Shown in pieces: positions 6,946-17,414 of a stretch of 25,082 nt of DNA. Location: the NCBI GenBank assembly GCA_025201865.1, contig MU603028.1, positions 1 to 25,082 of the forward strand, given 5' to 3'. Every line of letters begins with the position of its first letter. Position 1 is the stretch's first letter. The notes under the pieces were generated by a model. It made no database searches. It worked only from the letters and a program-made list of their open reading frames with translations, and was not told the origin of the DNA. A program made the position numbers and the translations under genes. This stretch comes from Ramicandelaber brevisporus. Lineage: Eukaryota > Kickxellomycota > Ramicandelaberales > Ramicandelaberaceae.

Positions 6946-9900
6946 TTACTTTTTAAGTTGTCTATCCAATGAATGTAATATCGCCTTTGCGACCTTTGGG
7001 TACTGTGGCTTGAAATGCTTTGCCAGCCTTACAATGTCCCTTTGAGTCATATTGAACGCGTCAAAGCCTGGTGCATATCCAAGTTCTAGCTTGACTTGCT
7101 TGAACAGGGCAATTCTTGTGGCAGATGTGATTGCAAACTCTGATGGCATGGTTGGTCTGTCCATCTTGGTCTTCAATGCACTCAGCTGGATCTGATCCAT
7201 GGCAGTCAGCCGTGTCTCGAGAGCATCCAGAGCCTCATCAAGTCTACCAACAGCACATAGTGCCTGAGCATATAGTGAAACGTGGCGATGCTTGAATGGG
7301 AACTTGCCGCGATCCAATCGACGCCATGTCCGTATCAGAAACTCAATCTCAGCTTCAGAAACCAAGTCAGAAATCTTCTCGGGCTCCTGATGTGATACCT
7401 TACCATGTCTTTGCTGCCGATGTTGCTGCTGTTGCTGTGGAGGCTTGGATGACAGAGTATCAAAATCATCCATGTCATTGTCTTCAAACCTTCTCCGATG
7501 CTCAGCCTCTTTTCTGGCAAATGCAGCGGCCTCAGAGTCAGCAACACGATGCATACACTCAGTCCAATAGTGCTCGTATGCAGATATCAGCAATGTGAAT
7601 GCAGCAACGTGGCATTCCCTGGGCAGCAACACGCGGCCATCAGATGGGATTGGAACCAGCGATGTGATAACATGCCACAATCTGCGGACGTTTGAAGTAT
7701 CCAGTATAATACGATAGCCACGCATCATTGCAACCAGTGGAACGGGATCAACCTTATTGAGGTCAGATGGAGTAGACGGGTCAAGTACCATATGATCTTC
7801 AAACCCATATCGCTCGCTCTCAGCATCACTGACCCATTCCACAGATGGACCAAATGGAACACCAGTTAATTCAGTAGCCAGCTTCTCAGCCTCGACAATA
7901 TTCTTGGATCTACACAATGCAGTCAAATATACAGTCTTTGTAATTTTATGAGGATTGTCAACGCTGCGGCTAATAATGTTCTCAAACTGCTCAACAGCTC
8001 GGATTGGACGCTTGCCAATGGCCGCTGAATGCATTAAGGCTGTGTCAATGTAAGCAGTGCGCTCATAACCAACTCTTCTCATAAATGTTGCAATCTCAGC
8101 TGCCTGATTTGTATACTTATATCTAATTGCGTCCAATAGAATAATGTTAAGTATCTTTTCAGTTAGATATCCACCTCCAGGAGATTGAGACAAATCAATA
8201 GGTGTGTTGGAGAGCAATTCACGATCTGCAAACACAGGTGCAATGCTCTCAAGCACCTCACATGCCTGAATGATTCTGCCGTTTTCTGTCAATGCCTTAA
8301 TCAGCTCAGTAAGTACGCGCTTGTTCTCAAAATCACATGGATGCAAAGGTACAATGTGATCATCAGGGTTATTATTATCAGATGACGCATGAGGTGCTTG
8401 GATTGACAATGCCTCATCAGTTCGCATTTGAATCATGTTAGTGTAATAGGTGTATATTCTCAATGCATCTGCTGGCTTTCTTGTCCATCGGTACCCTTTA
8501 ATTAAACTGTTGAATGTGAATGCAGATGGCCAGCTAGAGCACAATCCCAAATGAGGCAGTACAAATGACTCAGCCACCCATGGTGATAATCTATTGTCTG
8601 CCAACGCGTTAATAGTGCGTTCCAGCAGTGGCACATCGACCAACTCATCTCCAGCCGATACTTGAGATGGAAGTGCGGCGGTGATGTTGGTTGCATAAAG
8701 CTGCCGACGAGATGAGGCTGTACGCTGCAGTGCGTCCAAATACATGCCCAGAGCAGCTGCAATTTGCTTCGAGTCTCCATTTGCCAGCACTTCAACAAGC
8801 AATGAACGAAGCGACTCATCCGTCTCAATCACTTGCGCTTTTGCCACAGCAGCAGTAGAGGGAGAAGTGTCAGCTTGAGCAGCTTTAGCCATGGCAGCAG
8901 CCCATTTTGCTTTTGCGGCTGCTTTGGACTCTGCAGTCTGTTCCACGTATTCAATACCATGCTCCCTTAAGATGGAATCTACCCAGTCAGAGTTGCTTAT
9001 ATCGCCACTTCTATGCAATTTGTTTTGCAAGTTTACCATCATTTTCATTGTTAACGACCCACCAGCTGTATCAAATAGCTGAGCCATTCTAATTGCATAT
9101 CCATACTGGCCCTGCTTAATTAATACCCTAATAATTGAATTGTATGCTGCCACAGGTCTTGTTGCCGATGCAAAATATGAGCCATTATACTCCTCTATGA
9201 TATCTGGTAAATATGGTAGCATTCCAAGTGCTGATGCCAGGTGTTCCAGCGATTTCTCATTGACAATATTGCAGTGATCATCATGCTTTGACATGACTGC
9301 AAACAGTCGCGCAATGTGACCCAGTAATGATCGCTCAGCAAAGGCATCAATAAGCTCATGGCTGAGATTGCATACTAATTCACCACCAATATCCCATACC
9401 CGATCAAACAACTCCAGGGCACGATGGAGTTGACCAGATCGAGTCAGTGCCCTCATAACTGGTAGCAACGATGAGTCTTCGGCTGAAATATTCATGAATG
9501 GGACGTGATCAACCAGCTTGGATGCAATGTAAGCAACTAGTTCTGAATTCTGTGTTACGACTGCAAGCTGGCCAACCATGGCAGGTGTAATGCCAAACTG
9601 ATGCTGAAGATCAAATGCTCCGGGCGGTATACTCAGCATGGCGGTGACAAGTTGACAAGAGAAAGTGACGGGGAACATTGCATGTTTACCACGAGCCAGA
9701 TCTTTGACAACACTTTGGATGAATTTGGAGCTGGCGAGAAGCGACTCATGGTTGGATATTAGACTGTTGATTATCATGTCGCACATTGACAGCTGTTCAT
9801 CTGTTGTAGGAAGAGATGGCCATAGCCGCTGGACTAGCACTGAAAGAGCATTCGATGATAGATATGGAAGCAATCCTCGCTCAGCACACTCATTGCACTG

Positions 9901-10522
9901 TTCAATTAGCAACACCACAGCATAGGTATCACTATTATCGCCAGCGAAACACTCTTCAATGTGACGAGACAGTTCGCGCACATATCCAGCGTCACTCGGC
10001 GTCAAACTGTCGTGTCGTGATTGTGCATGGTTGCTGTCGCTGCTGACATGATTTGGCTGATAAGTTGCAATCCGCGCCACACCGCTTGAAGTGGGATCAT
10101 TTCTTAAACTAGCAGTAGTAAACCGTTGTCCAGATAAGGATAAAGCCATGGGTGATCCTAATGATAATGATGCTGCCGCTGATGATGCACTGGCGCCTAC
10201 TGCAATACCCAAAGCTGCTGACTGAGTCGGTGCTATTCTTCGTGTTCCAAGCCTCCGTGCAAGCTGTTCTCGCCATCCAACAAACAGCACTGTTAATGCA
10301 GCCAACGAACTGTTCTGTTGCTTTGTAAATGACCTCCGTGGATTGGCATCAAATGACGCGGCGAACAATGCCAGCAAGGCAGCTGTTCGAGCCGGTAAAA
10401 CACGTGAAGAGATTGAGGAAGCCAGTGAATCTGTAAGCAGAGCCTGGCTGAAGAACGGCCGACCGCCTCTGAGAGCTAGTGCGCCACTTCGACTGCTGGC
10501 CGAAGAGATCTCGTCCACCGTT

Positions 10523-10555
<33 letters not shown>

Positions 10556-10590
10556 GCGGTAGCCGCAGTAGCTGCAGACGAGGACGACAT
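6946..10590 (-). CDS. Large pentatricopeptide-repeat (PPR) protein, probably mitochondrial
   Basis: A 1214-residue helical-repeat protein. PPR-type helix pairs are visible at about residues 372-402 (RALTRSGQLHRALELFDRV), 478-505 (YNSIIRVLIKQGQYGYAIRMA), 690-720 (FNSLIKGYRWTRKPADALR) and 1100-1126 (YAQALCAVGRLDEALDALE). Known PPR proteins bind organellar RNA and act in its processing, stability or translation; the target here is unknown. The N-terminus starts MSSSSAATAAT, runs into poly-Ala, then an Arg/Ser/Ala/Leu-rich stretch with few acidic residues, plausible for mitochondrial import. The open frame extends upstream to 10677, but the first ATG is at 10590. A Gln/His-rich low-complexity insert lies near residue 1050. 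Degenerate repeats make counting by eye unreliable; I would guess 10-20. It diverges from FAP7. Confidence 0.8.
10523..10554. repeat. GCA/CAG trinucleotide repeat, poly-Ala in PPR protein
   Basis: About ten uninterrupted GCA units on the plus strand, read as GCT codons (Ala) near the N-terminus of the PPR protein on the minus strand. This is a classic slippage-prone microsatellite. Confidence 0.95.
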
Positions 10591-10742
10591 CAGCAACAAA
10601 CAGCAAGCAAGAAAAACGAAGGTGGATAGTTGCAAGGTGTTTCTTTTATTATTATTTTTTTGCTCTGAATCCGCCAAAAAAAAGAAAGAAAGACGAGATC
10701 AGCAACCGACTTCGGATAGATCAGCCTCCGATCTACCATTAA

Positions 10743-10749
10743 TATAAAG
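10743..10749 (+). promoter_or_regulatory. FAP7: TATAAAG, candidate TATA box of FAP7
   Basis: TATAAAG lies 80 bases upstream of the Fap7 start codon, within the 239 bp divergent spacer shared with the PPR gene. The same heptamer precedes the small peptide gene. Assignment rests on position and motif only. Confidence 0.45.
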
Positions 10750-10790
10750 TAAAAGCTATCACCAACACCACTACAACCAACAGCACGAGT

Positions 10791-10811
10791 GACGACGACG
10801 ACGACGACGAC
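10791..10811 (+). repeat. (GAC)7 repeat in FAP7 leader
   Basis: Seven tandem GAC triplets lie 19 bases before the FAP7 ATG, in its probable 5' UTR. They contain no ATG and encode nothing obvious. Confidence 0.85.
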
Positions 10812-10829
10812 TGTTGATACAGACCTGAA

Positions 10830-11381
10830 ATGACTGCGGATCAAGGAAGACGACAGCCAAACATTCTGATCACCGGCACTCCAGGCTGTGGCAAGTCCAC
10901 CTTGTCTGAGCTCGTGTCCGCCGCCACTGATCTCCAAAACATCAACGTGGGCCAAGTCGTAAAGGACAAGCAGCTTCACGACGGCTACATTGATGAGTTC
11001 GACACGTACGACCTCAACGAAGACAAACTCATTGACGAACTCGAGGTTGTTCTCGAGCAAAACCAAGCAAACGGCTTGGGCAGCATTGTAGATTTTCACT
11101 CATGCGACTTGTTCCCAGAACGGTGGTTTGATCTTGTGATAGTACTAGTGGCCAATAACACGGTCATTTTCGATCGGCTAACAGCCCGTGGATACTCGGA
11201 GAAGAAGGTGCAGGAAAATGTAGAATGCGAAATCATGCAGGTTGTGTTGGATGAAGCGAGAGAATCGTATGCACCGGAGATTGTTGTGGAGCTTAAGAGC
11301 GAAGATACCGAGGATTTGGAAAGCAACGTTGAACGAATCCAGCAGTGGATTGAGCAGTTCCGTACACAGCACAGCCAGTAG
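10830..11381 (+). CDS. FAP7: Adenylate kinase isoenzyme 6 / Fap7, 40S assembly factor
   Basis: A 183-residue AK6/hCINAP/Fap7 family P-loop kinase. The family has adenylate kinase and ATPase activity and acts in late 40S ribosomal subunit maturation with Rps14, in nucleus and cytoplasm. The P-loop GTPGCGKST is at 16-24. The family signature DFHSCDLFPERWFD is at 88-101 (usually DYHSCDFFPERWFD). The lid/C-terminal signature RLTARGYSEKKVQENVECEI runs from 117. Length matches the family (about 170-200). The ATG at 10830 places the P-loop at the usual distance from the N-terminus. It shares a divergent promoter with the PPR gene and converges on the SET/MYND gene. Confidence 0.96.
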   Translation: MTADQGRRQPNILITGTPGCGKSTLSELVSAATDLQNINVGQVVKDKQLHDGYIDEFDTYDLNEDKLIDELEVVLEQNQANGLGSIVDFHSCDLFPERWFDLVIVLVANNTVIFDRLTARGYSEKKVQENVECEIMQVVLDEARESYAPEIVVELKSEDTEDLESNVERIQQWIEQFRTQHSQ

Positions 11382-11386
11382 TTTTT

Positions 11387-11392
11387 AATAAA
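11387..11392 (+). terminator. AATAAA poly(A) signal after FAP7
   Basis: A canonical AATAAA begins six bases after the FAP7 stop codon, followed by a T-rich stretch and a run of nine T at about 11432. Most genes here lack so clear a signal. Confidence 0.5.
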
Positions 11393-11497
11393 GAATCTTG
11401 TTATAAGTCGTATCTTCTCTAATTCTCTCTCACTTTTTTTTTTTAAATTAAACATCGAATTGCAGTTAAAGGATATTAACTAGTCGAGAATGCTATG

Positions 11498-12967
11498 TTA
11501 GGCAAGAGGTTTAACAAAGCGTTCAAGCTGGAGAAAGTCTTCAATCATGTCCAAACTGGTGATTGAGTGGTCATCGGGCTGGTCTGAAGACGATTTGGGT
11601 AAACCGTGTGTGAGCTCCAGCTCGTGTCGCGCAGCTTTGCATACAAACTTGAGCAAGCGGATGGCAAGAGTTTGATCTGGGACATCATCTAAAACGTTCC
11701 AGAGCCATTTGGTTACAGTGTACAGCTGCAGCGCAGTTAGGGGATTTATCCGTGGATACACTACAAGATAACAGAGCAAAGTGACTAGTGCATACTGCAC
11801 CTCTTCTTCCTCTGAGAAAAGAGCGGTGAGCTTTAGCGGAATCTCAGCGTGTGTTGATGAATGTGGATTCGTCATAGAAAAGTAGAGTTGCAGGATTTCA
11901 GCACCATGGCTAGCTGCAACCACTTTTCGAGCACATTCAAATTGCTGTACATTGGTGAGGCATCCGAGAAGTGACTCTAACTGGCTGAGGGCATCAAACT
12001 TGGTTTTGGCGGTCTTTGCTGATGGAGTTACATCTGTATCAGCATATAAATGAACAAGTCGATCGTCCAGTGTCGAATCACTATGGCTACAGCGAACACA
12101 TGTGCACTTGAAGTTGTACCTCTCCCGTAACTTAATCCGTCGTGTTACCCTGTCAACCAGTGGATCGACATATCCAATTGTGAGCTGTTCACCTTGTTTG
12201 ACATCGACTGCACACCTAATGACAACCTCCGGTCGTCTACCACGTCGCAATCTGTACATTTGGAAGCAATTTGGTAAACAGGAGTGGTTCAGCATCGATC
12301 CAAGGACGAACGTGGCTTCTCCGACTGGGAACATTTGCTCATCGTACACACCATGGTTATTACATTGAAAGCGAGCCAGAGCATCCTGTAGACTGTCTGT
12401 TGTTGGACATTCCATGTTGGAGTTGGAGTTGGCATGATTGCTGTTGCTGTAGATTTGAGCAAGTGGCTTGACAACCAGCTTGGCGATATCTGCTGTATCA
12501 GTCTCTAAGCCGTCATCTTGTCGGTGATAAACCAGCGTGTCAAATGCATCGATCGAGTAATCTGCATTGGGATCTTGCGTGATTTGTGCAGCATTCACCT
12601 TAAGCAACATCAGTGTGTCTCGAAATGTATTCTCGTTCATCTGATCGAACTGTTTACGCATGTTGCTGTAAACGGCACATAGTATCTGATGTCCTCTGTT
12701 CCAATCCGCAGTTTGACATGATTTTGAACAGTAATGAACAAGCCGACAATGATGGCGACATGTAATGGTCATTCCAATGAATGGACACAAGCAATACTCG
12801 CAGACCTCGGTGTCGTCTTCGCTGGATGGTGGCAGTGGCACGACAGCTAAAGCTGGTTCGGTGACCACGATATCACCCGCAGAAAAGTCCCGCTGAGCAA
12901 CTAGTCCATGCTCAGTGTCAGGACGCGCTACGTGAAAGCCCTCGAGCACAGCTTCCAGCGTAGTCAT
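11498..12967 (-). CDS. SET and MYND domain protein (SMYD-like, putative lysine methyltransferase)
   Basis: A 489-residue SMYD-type protein. SMYD family members use S-adenosylmethionine to methylate lysines of histones or other proteins. A split SET domain starts at about residue 12. It is interrupted by a MYND zinc finger at about 56-97 with CEYC, CSKSCQTADW and a closing HQILC pattern. The SET core resumes at about 205 with GSMLNHSCLPNC (NHSC at 227-230) and GYVDP, then the post-SET cysteines CTCVRC at 288-293. A helical C-terminal region follows. A variable Asn/Ser-rich segment lies near 175-190. I use the ATG at 12967; the frame has only one more non-ATG codon upstream in its favour. It diverges from CDC73 over 172 bp. 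The substrate is unknown. Confidence 0.9.
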   Translation of the reverse strand: MTTLEAVLEGFHVARPDTEHGLVAQRDFSAGDIVVTEPALAVVPLPPSSEDDTEVCEYCLCPFIGMTITCRHHCRLVHYCSKSCQTADWNRGHQILCAVYSNMRKQFDQMNENTFRDTLMLLKVNAAQITQDPNADYSIDAFDTLVYHRQDDGLETDTADIAKLVVKPLAQIYSNSNHANSNSNMECPTTDSLQDALARFQCNNHGVYDEQMFPVGEATFVLGSMLNHSCLPNCFQMYRLRRGRRPEVVIRCAVDVKQGEQLTIGYVDPLVDRVTRRIKLRERYNFKCTCVRCSHSDSTLDDRLVHLYADTDVTPSAKTAKTKFDALSQLESLLGCLTNVQQFECARKVVAASHGAEILQLYFSMTNPHSSTHAEIPLKLTALFSEEEEVQYALVTLLCYLVVYPRINPLTALQLYTVTKWLWNVLDDVPDQTLAIRLLKFVCKAARHELELTHGLPKSSSDQPDDHSITSLDMIEDFLQLERFVKPLA

Positions 12968-13139
12968 CAACTCAAGCAGATCTTGTTGTCACTGTCGCTG
13001 CTGTTGTTGTCGCTGTCGTGTTTCTTTTCTTTTCTTTTCTTCGGAATCGCCTCGTTCAACAACAACAACAAAAACAAAAGCAACAAAAAAAACAACAACC
13101 TCCATTGACAGAAACAACCGCTGTTTGCAGTTGAGAACC
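12968..13139. promoter_or_regulatory. Divergent promoter, SET/MYND gene / CDC73
   Basis: A 172 bp spacer between two start codons. The left half is CT/GT-rich with TTTTC repeats (13022-13040); the right half is a CAA/AAC-rich run (13059-13100), typical of A-rich fungal 5' leaders for CDC73. No TATA box is clear. Confidence 0.5.
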
Positions 13140-14597
13140 ATGCCGGCCGATCTGCTTAACGTTATGCGACAGGCGGTTCGCGATCGTCAAAAGTGCGTCT
13201 TCTCGTCTTCGTCTGGCACTCCCGAAGCCGACATCAAAAAGGCCACTCACGTATTCATTCCACCATCCCACATTTATCCTCGCAATGAGCGAGTTGTCTT
13301 CAAGCCCAAAGTCGGCGCTGATATTGTGTATCCTCTTGAGTCGGTACTGTTCATGTTTCAGCATAAAGATTTGGAATTGGGTGGATACATCAAACTGGCA
13401 TTGGAGGCTCAAATCAAGGCGGTCAGTTACTTTGATCGTGGTACATTGATTGAATATTTGACAAGCAAAGGCGAAAGTGGAAGCCAAGCGGCGGTGTCAT
13501 CATCAGCAAAAGCAGCGAGCGGATCGAGCGGCGCGAGTTCATCGACTTCAAAAGCGGGTGCAGTCGGTAGCGGCGATGTGGATTCACGACGTGCTGATCA
13601 TCCAAAGTCTTCAAGCTTGGCAGCATCCACAGCTAGCACACACTCTTCGGCACTGAAGCGCCATGCTGATGGATCTCGTGATGCCGCCAAGGCTGCAGGC
13701 AGTGCCAAACATGGCAGTGACCGGCATCCGGCCAAGGTTGCGCGTGTTGAACCTCCAAAGCCCAAATACCAATTGACTCCAGCTGAGGAAGCAGATGCAC
13801 GTGCAGTACTGCAAATCACCAATCTCGAATACACATATGTCACTCGTCAGGCAGTATTGCAAGGTCCAACGCAGTTCAGCGGTCTTCAGCAAATTTGCTC
13901 GGAAATCACCAGCTCAAAGGCAACTACAGCTGTGGCAGCAGCAGCAGCATCTTCGGCAACTGGACGAGGCGGTAGCGGTGCTGCGACAGGTTCATCATCA
14001 CGCCCCGGCGCATCAGCCAGCGCCAACCCAGCCGGTGCAGTCGCAGGCAAGCAGCGCAAGGTGAAAGACACCCGCCCCATCATCATTATCCCCTCAGCTC
14101 GCACCTCGCTCATCAACATGTACAATATCAAAGACTTCCTCGAGGGCGAAAAGTTTGTTGACCCAACAGCTGCCCGCGAAAAGATGGAAGACTCGCACCC
14201 TGATATTGTCACCATTCGTCGCCAACGCCAATCAGCTGGCCCAGCCTCCTCTGCCACTACTCACCAAAAAGCCACCGCTCTGTACGTGGTTTATGATTCT
14301 GTTCACAACTTCAAACCCGAGGACTGGGATCGTGTCGTGTGCGTGTTCACGACTGGCGCGGATTGGCAATTTAAAGGATGGAAATGGTCATTGCCGGAGG
14401 AGCTGTTCAAGAACGTGCAAGGGTTTTACGCAAAGTACTCGGATGATGCCATTAAGGAGCCAGCGTCGAGATGGCCAAATGTGAAGGCGGTGGATATTAA
14501 CAGACAGCGTCGGCACATGGACTCAGCAACAGTGATGACATTCTGGAGAGAATTGGAAGCGTACATTACGGCGAACAAGCCATACTTGACTTTCTAA
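13140..14597 (+). CDS. CDC73: Paf1-complex subunit Cdc73 (parafibromin homologue)
   Basis: A 485-residue Cdc73, part of the Paf1 complex that travels with RNA polymerase II and supports elongation and histone modification. The N-terminus MPADLLNVMRQ matches the family start. An N-terminal domain runs to about 110 (VVFKPKVGADIVYPLESVLF). A Ser/Ala/Gly-rich disordered linker (115-205) and a second low-complexity segment (about 255-300) flank a short conserved helix region (YQLTPAEEADARAVLQITN). The C-terminal Ras-like domain starts near 311 (RPIIIIPSARTSLINMYN) and contains DWDRVVCVFTTGADWQFKGW, ending with KPYLTF, as in the family (human ends KSHLRF). The frame is open upstream to 13125 but without an ATG, so 13140 is the start. 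It converges on VPS53. Confidence 0.96.
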   Translation: MPADLLNVMRQAVRDRQKCVFSSSSGTPEADIKKATHVFIPPSHIYPRNERVVFKPKVGADIVYPLESVLFMFQHKDLELGGYIKLALEAQIKAVSYFDRGTLIEYLTSKGESGSQAAVSSSAKAASGSSGASSSTSKAGAVGSGDVDSRRADHPKSSSLAASTASTHSSALKRHADGSRDAAKAAGSAKHGSDRHPAKVARVEPPKPKYQLTPAEEADARAVLQITNLEYTYVTRQAVLQGPTQFSGLQQICSEITSSKATTAVAAAAASSATGRGGSGAATGSSSRPGASASANPAGAVAGKQRKVKDTRPIIIIPSARTSLINMYNIKDFLEGEKFVDPTAAREKMEDSHPDIVTIRRQRQSAGPASSATTHQKATALYVVYDSVHNFKPEDWDRVVCVFTTGADWQFKGWKWSLPEELFKNVQGFYAKYSDDAIKEPASRWPNVKAVDINRQRRHMDSATVMTFWRELEAYITANKPYLTF

Positions 14598-14864
14598 GCC
14601 TTCCAATTAGCCTTTTTAATTAACTCTGTTTTCTATTTTGTTCCTATCCTAATATTATTACAAATGACAGTTGAAATTGTGTACATGGATGAATGATGAT
14701 CCTTTATTCCACCTTTCTATTCCTTTCTTTGTGAAGAGCCATGGAAGGGTTGTTGAATGGTATTCGGATTGCTAATTCACAAAATGAGAACCTGCTATAT
14801 GCAAATTAATGTATTCAAACAAAAAAGAAGAGAAGGAAGAAGAACCAGCCTTAAACACGTATGA

Positions 14865-17339
14865 TTATTTAGAGCGTCCACCGGAGATGTTGCCCACTAG
14901 TTTGCGTAAATTCTGGTTAATTTTATCCTTGACGCTTGTCGACTCTTGGCCTGGCATCGAGTCGCTGCCAATTATAGATTCATTAGCATCTGGAAGACTA
15001 GTCTCAGCTGTTGCAGTTGTGGTGGTTGAAGTCGCAGCTTGTTGCTGTTGTGCTGTAAACATGTCCTGGATGGTGGATTGTTCAGATCGTTTTGCACCCT
15101 TCAGTTCCAGTACCATTTGCAATTGAGCCGCTGTTGCATCTGGACAAAGTGCCAATAGATTCTGCACAAATTCACTCGGCGGTTCGATTGGCGCAATGGC
15201 CGCCTTGATCAGACTCTCGCATCGGCCAAGCACCTTGTTCACATACTTGATGTATCCAGCTGGAGCTGAACTGGCTGGCATCGAAGCTGGCATATCATCA
15301 GTACGGTCGCGAGTCGAGAGTGACTGTTTCTGAGGCACCATCAATTGCACAACTGCAGCTTTGAGCGACTGGATATCGACCAGCATTTGTTCAAACCCGC
15401 AGTCTGAGGCTTTACGGATCTTCTGGAGAGCAGTCATCAGCCGAGTGGCCAGTGCTTCCGACAATCGATCACAAAATGAGCGTGTATATTTTGATGCAGT
15501 AAACACGTGTCGAACTTCACTCATGTGGATGTTGACTTGGGCTACAATTTGGCCCATGTACTCGGATTGATCGCCAACTACAGACATAGATGACCAGTTA
15601 AGCTTCGTCATGGCAACAAAATGCGGCTCGCACGCATTCAGCACAGCCTTGACACCGTTCTTGAGAGCTTGAGTTGCTGCAGCCATGAATGCACTGAGCT
15701 GGTTGTCAAAGACTACCAGGTCTTTGAGTTCGGGCTCGAGACGGTCGACAATCTTTTGGCGGAGCTGAGGAGTCTGAACAGCGCAGTAATCGGCAGTGTT
15801 TACAATGAGACACAGTGTTCGGAATTCATCAGTCGTGAGTGGCTTGAATGGCTGCTTTGGGTCTTCACGCGGCAGCTTGGACGGCAGCAGGTCGGTGGCA
15901 TAGACAGATAGCCATTTACCAAAGATGGTAGCAAGCTCCAAGAGCGATTGGCGTGATGTGAGTTTGGTAAGAGATGTGAGTGCAGTCTGGAATGTATGCA
16001 GAAGCTCAGTACACGATGGCAGCACTGTGATGTCACTTGCTGTTGCTGTTGATGATGATGAACCGAGCCTGGAGTCTTCTGAAGTGGATGTTGCAGCGGG
16101 AGGAGAGTTAGCACCAAGGGCGGGCCGTAGACGATAGGAAGTCATCAAAGCGGACAGCTTCTTATCCTCAGCATCAATAAAATACCGCAGGTAAGGCTCC
16201 AATCCGCCAGAGATGCATCTATCAAACGGATTACTCGGTGTAGACGAGTCAGATGCAGATGGAGCTGGACCAGGGAATCTCTTTGCCAGCTGCTCCTCAA
16301 ATACCAGCGTTGTCAGAATAGCCTTCACCAGTGCGTCAACGTCAACTGGATTAGACTTTGACAGGATCGATGCCAGCTGCTTCCGCGTGATATCTGCAAA
16401 CCGAATCGACAGCTGCTTTGCTACTTCCCAGTCTTTCGGGAAAATGTCGGCATGTTTGTCGGTGTACGTCTGCAGCATTCTCCGCAACCATGCATATCTC
16501 CTGGCCACATTATCCAGTCCAGCGACTTCTGGATCAGCCAGCATTGCGCTAGTGTACTGCTTCAGCTGTAGATCGACATAAAAATCCACAATTTTGACGC
16601 GTTCGGCTTCACCCATTGCATCCACAGCAAATGTCGCATCACTCAGCAACTTTGGATCGCCTGAAAGCACTCCGTGGATTGTGAATGCTGCATCAAACTC
16701 ACTAAACACTTGCTTCGCTAACTCTCGCTGGATCACAAAGATGGTTGTCGATGCATCAGCAATGTCTCGCACATTTCGATACTCTTTGAACCCGGCCATC
16801 ATGTCTTGCACTGCTTGGAGCATCAACCCGGACTCGCGGTATTGCCGAGAATCCACAAGACTGCGCAGCTGAGCAATTGCTGAGCCGAGCATCTGAATAC
16901 GCTTGAGAACAGTAATCGTATGGATCAAGTTGCGCTTGGCATTGTCGAGTGACTTGACATCGCGAGTGATATCGACTACGACTTGCTCGGCTTGCTCAGC
17001 AGTGAGCTTGATTTGGGCAATGCGACTCTGTAGACTGTGGATTTGAGTGCTCGTGTCCTCCAGCATGCGGACACCCTGAGCAAGACCAGTATCAGTCGAT
17101 GTCGAATTCGCCGCTGGTGTCGCCGCTACAGACGAAGAAGAAGTAGAAGAAGGCTGTCCATGTAGCAGAGAGGCGATCTGTTGCTGAGTATCCCGCTGGC
17201 GACTTCGTAGAGAGTCCAGCACGCCGTCGATCGAGCCTAGAGCCTCCAGCGAGGGGAACAGCAGGTTGACATGGTCGACAGCTCTGTAATCTCGGCTGTC
17301 AAGATCGCTCGTCCCAGAAGTAGCTGACGTAGTTGCCAT
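14865..17339 (-). CDS. VPS53: Vps53, subunit of the GARP tethering complex
   Basis: An 824-residue Vps53. With Vps51, 52 and 54 it forms GARP, which tethers endosome-derived vesicles at the trans-Golgi network. The N-terminal signature YRAVDHVNLLFPSLEAL is at 18-34, with IDGVLDSLRSRQRD after it. Conserved ITRDVKSLDNAKRNL is at 124-138, inside a coiled coil at about 92-150. RRYAWLRRMLQTY and FPKDWEVAKQLSIRFADITRKQL lie in the middle. Compared with the animal protein there is a Ser/Thr/Ala-rich insert at 62-85 and a Ser-rich insert near 450-475. The C-terminus is Gln/Thr/Ser-rich, then charged. I chose the ATG at 17339 because the family signature follows within 20 residues. In-frame ATGs at 17438 and 17432 would add 31-33 residues encoded largely by a pentanucleotide repeat. 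Confidence 0.95.
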   Translation of the reverse strand: MATTSATSGTSDLDSRDYRAVDHVNLLFPSLEALGSIDGVLDSLRSRQRDTQQQIASLLHGQPSSTSSSSVAATPAANSTSTDTGLAQGVRMLEDTSTQIHSLQSRIAQIKLTAEQAEQVVVDITRDVKSLDNAKRNLIHTITVLKRIQMLGSAIAQLRSLVDSRQYRESGLMLQAVQDMMAGFKEYRNVRDIADASTTIFVIQRELAKQVFSEFDAAFTIHGVLSGDPKLLSDATFAVDAMGEAERVKIVDFYVDLQLKQYTSAMLADPEVAGLDNVARRYAWLRRMLQTYTDKHADIFPKDWEVAKQLSIRFADITRKQLASILSKSNPVDVDALVKAILTTLVFEEQLAKRFPGPAPSASDSSTPSNPFDRCISGGLEPYLRYFIDAEDKKLSALMTSYRLRPALGANSPPAATSTSEDSRLGSSSSTATASDITVLPSCTELLHTFQTALTSLTKLTSRQSLLELATIFGKWLSVYATDLLPSKLPREDPKQPFKPLTTDEFRTLCLIVNTADYCAVQTPQLRQKIVDRLEPELKDLVVFDNQLSAFMAAATQALKNGVKAVLNACEPHFVAMTKLNWSSMSVVGDQSEYMGQIVAQVNIHMSEVRHVFTASKYTRSFCDRLSEALATRLMTALQKIRKASDCGFEQMLVDIQSLKAAVVQLMVPQKQSLSTRDRTDDMPASMPASSAPAGYIKYVNKVLGRCESLIKAAIAPIEPPSEFVQNLLALCPDATAAQLQMVLELKGAKRSEQSTIQDMFTAQQQQAATSTTTTATAETSLPDANESIIGSDSMPGQESTSVKDKINQNLRKLVGNISGGRSK

Positions 17340-17384
17340 CGTGGCAAAGGAGGAATAAAGTTGCGGATGTTCGCGATTGGTACA

Positions 17385-17414
17385 CAGACCAGACCAGACC
17401 AGACCAGACAGACC
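17385..17414. repeat. CAGAC pentanucleotide tandem repeat in VPS53 leader
   Basis: About five and a half copies of a 5 bp CAGAC/AGACC unit lie 46-75 bases upstream of the VPS53 start. A looser GACT-type tetranucleotide repeat follows at 17449-17472. Confidence 0.85.

Noticed and set aside
10343-10747. Plus-strand 134-residue frame opposite the PPR N-terminus
   Set aside because: It is the antisense reading of the Ala/Ser-rich PPR leader and CAG repeat; no motif supports it.
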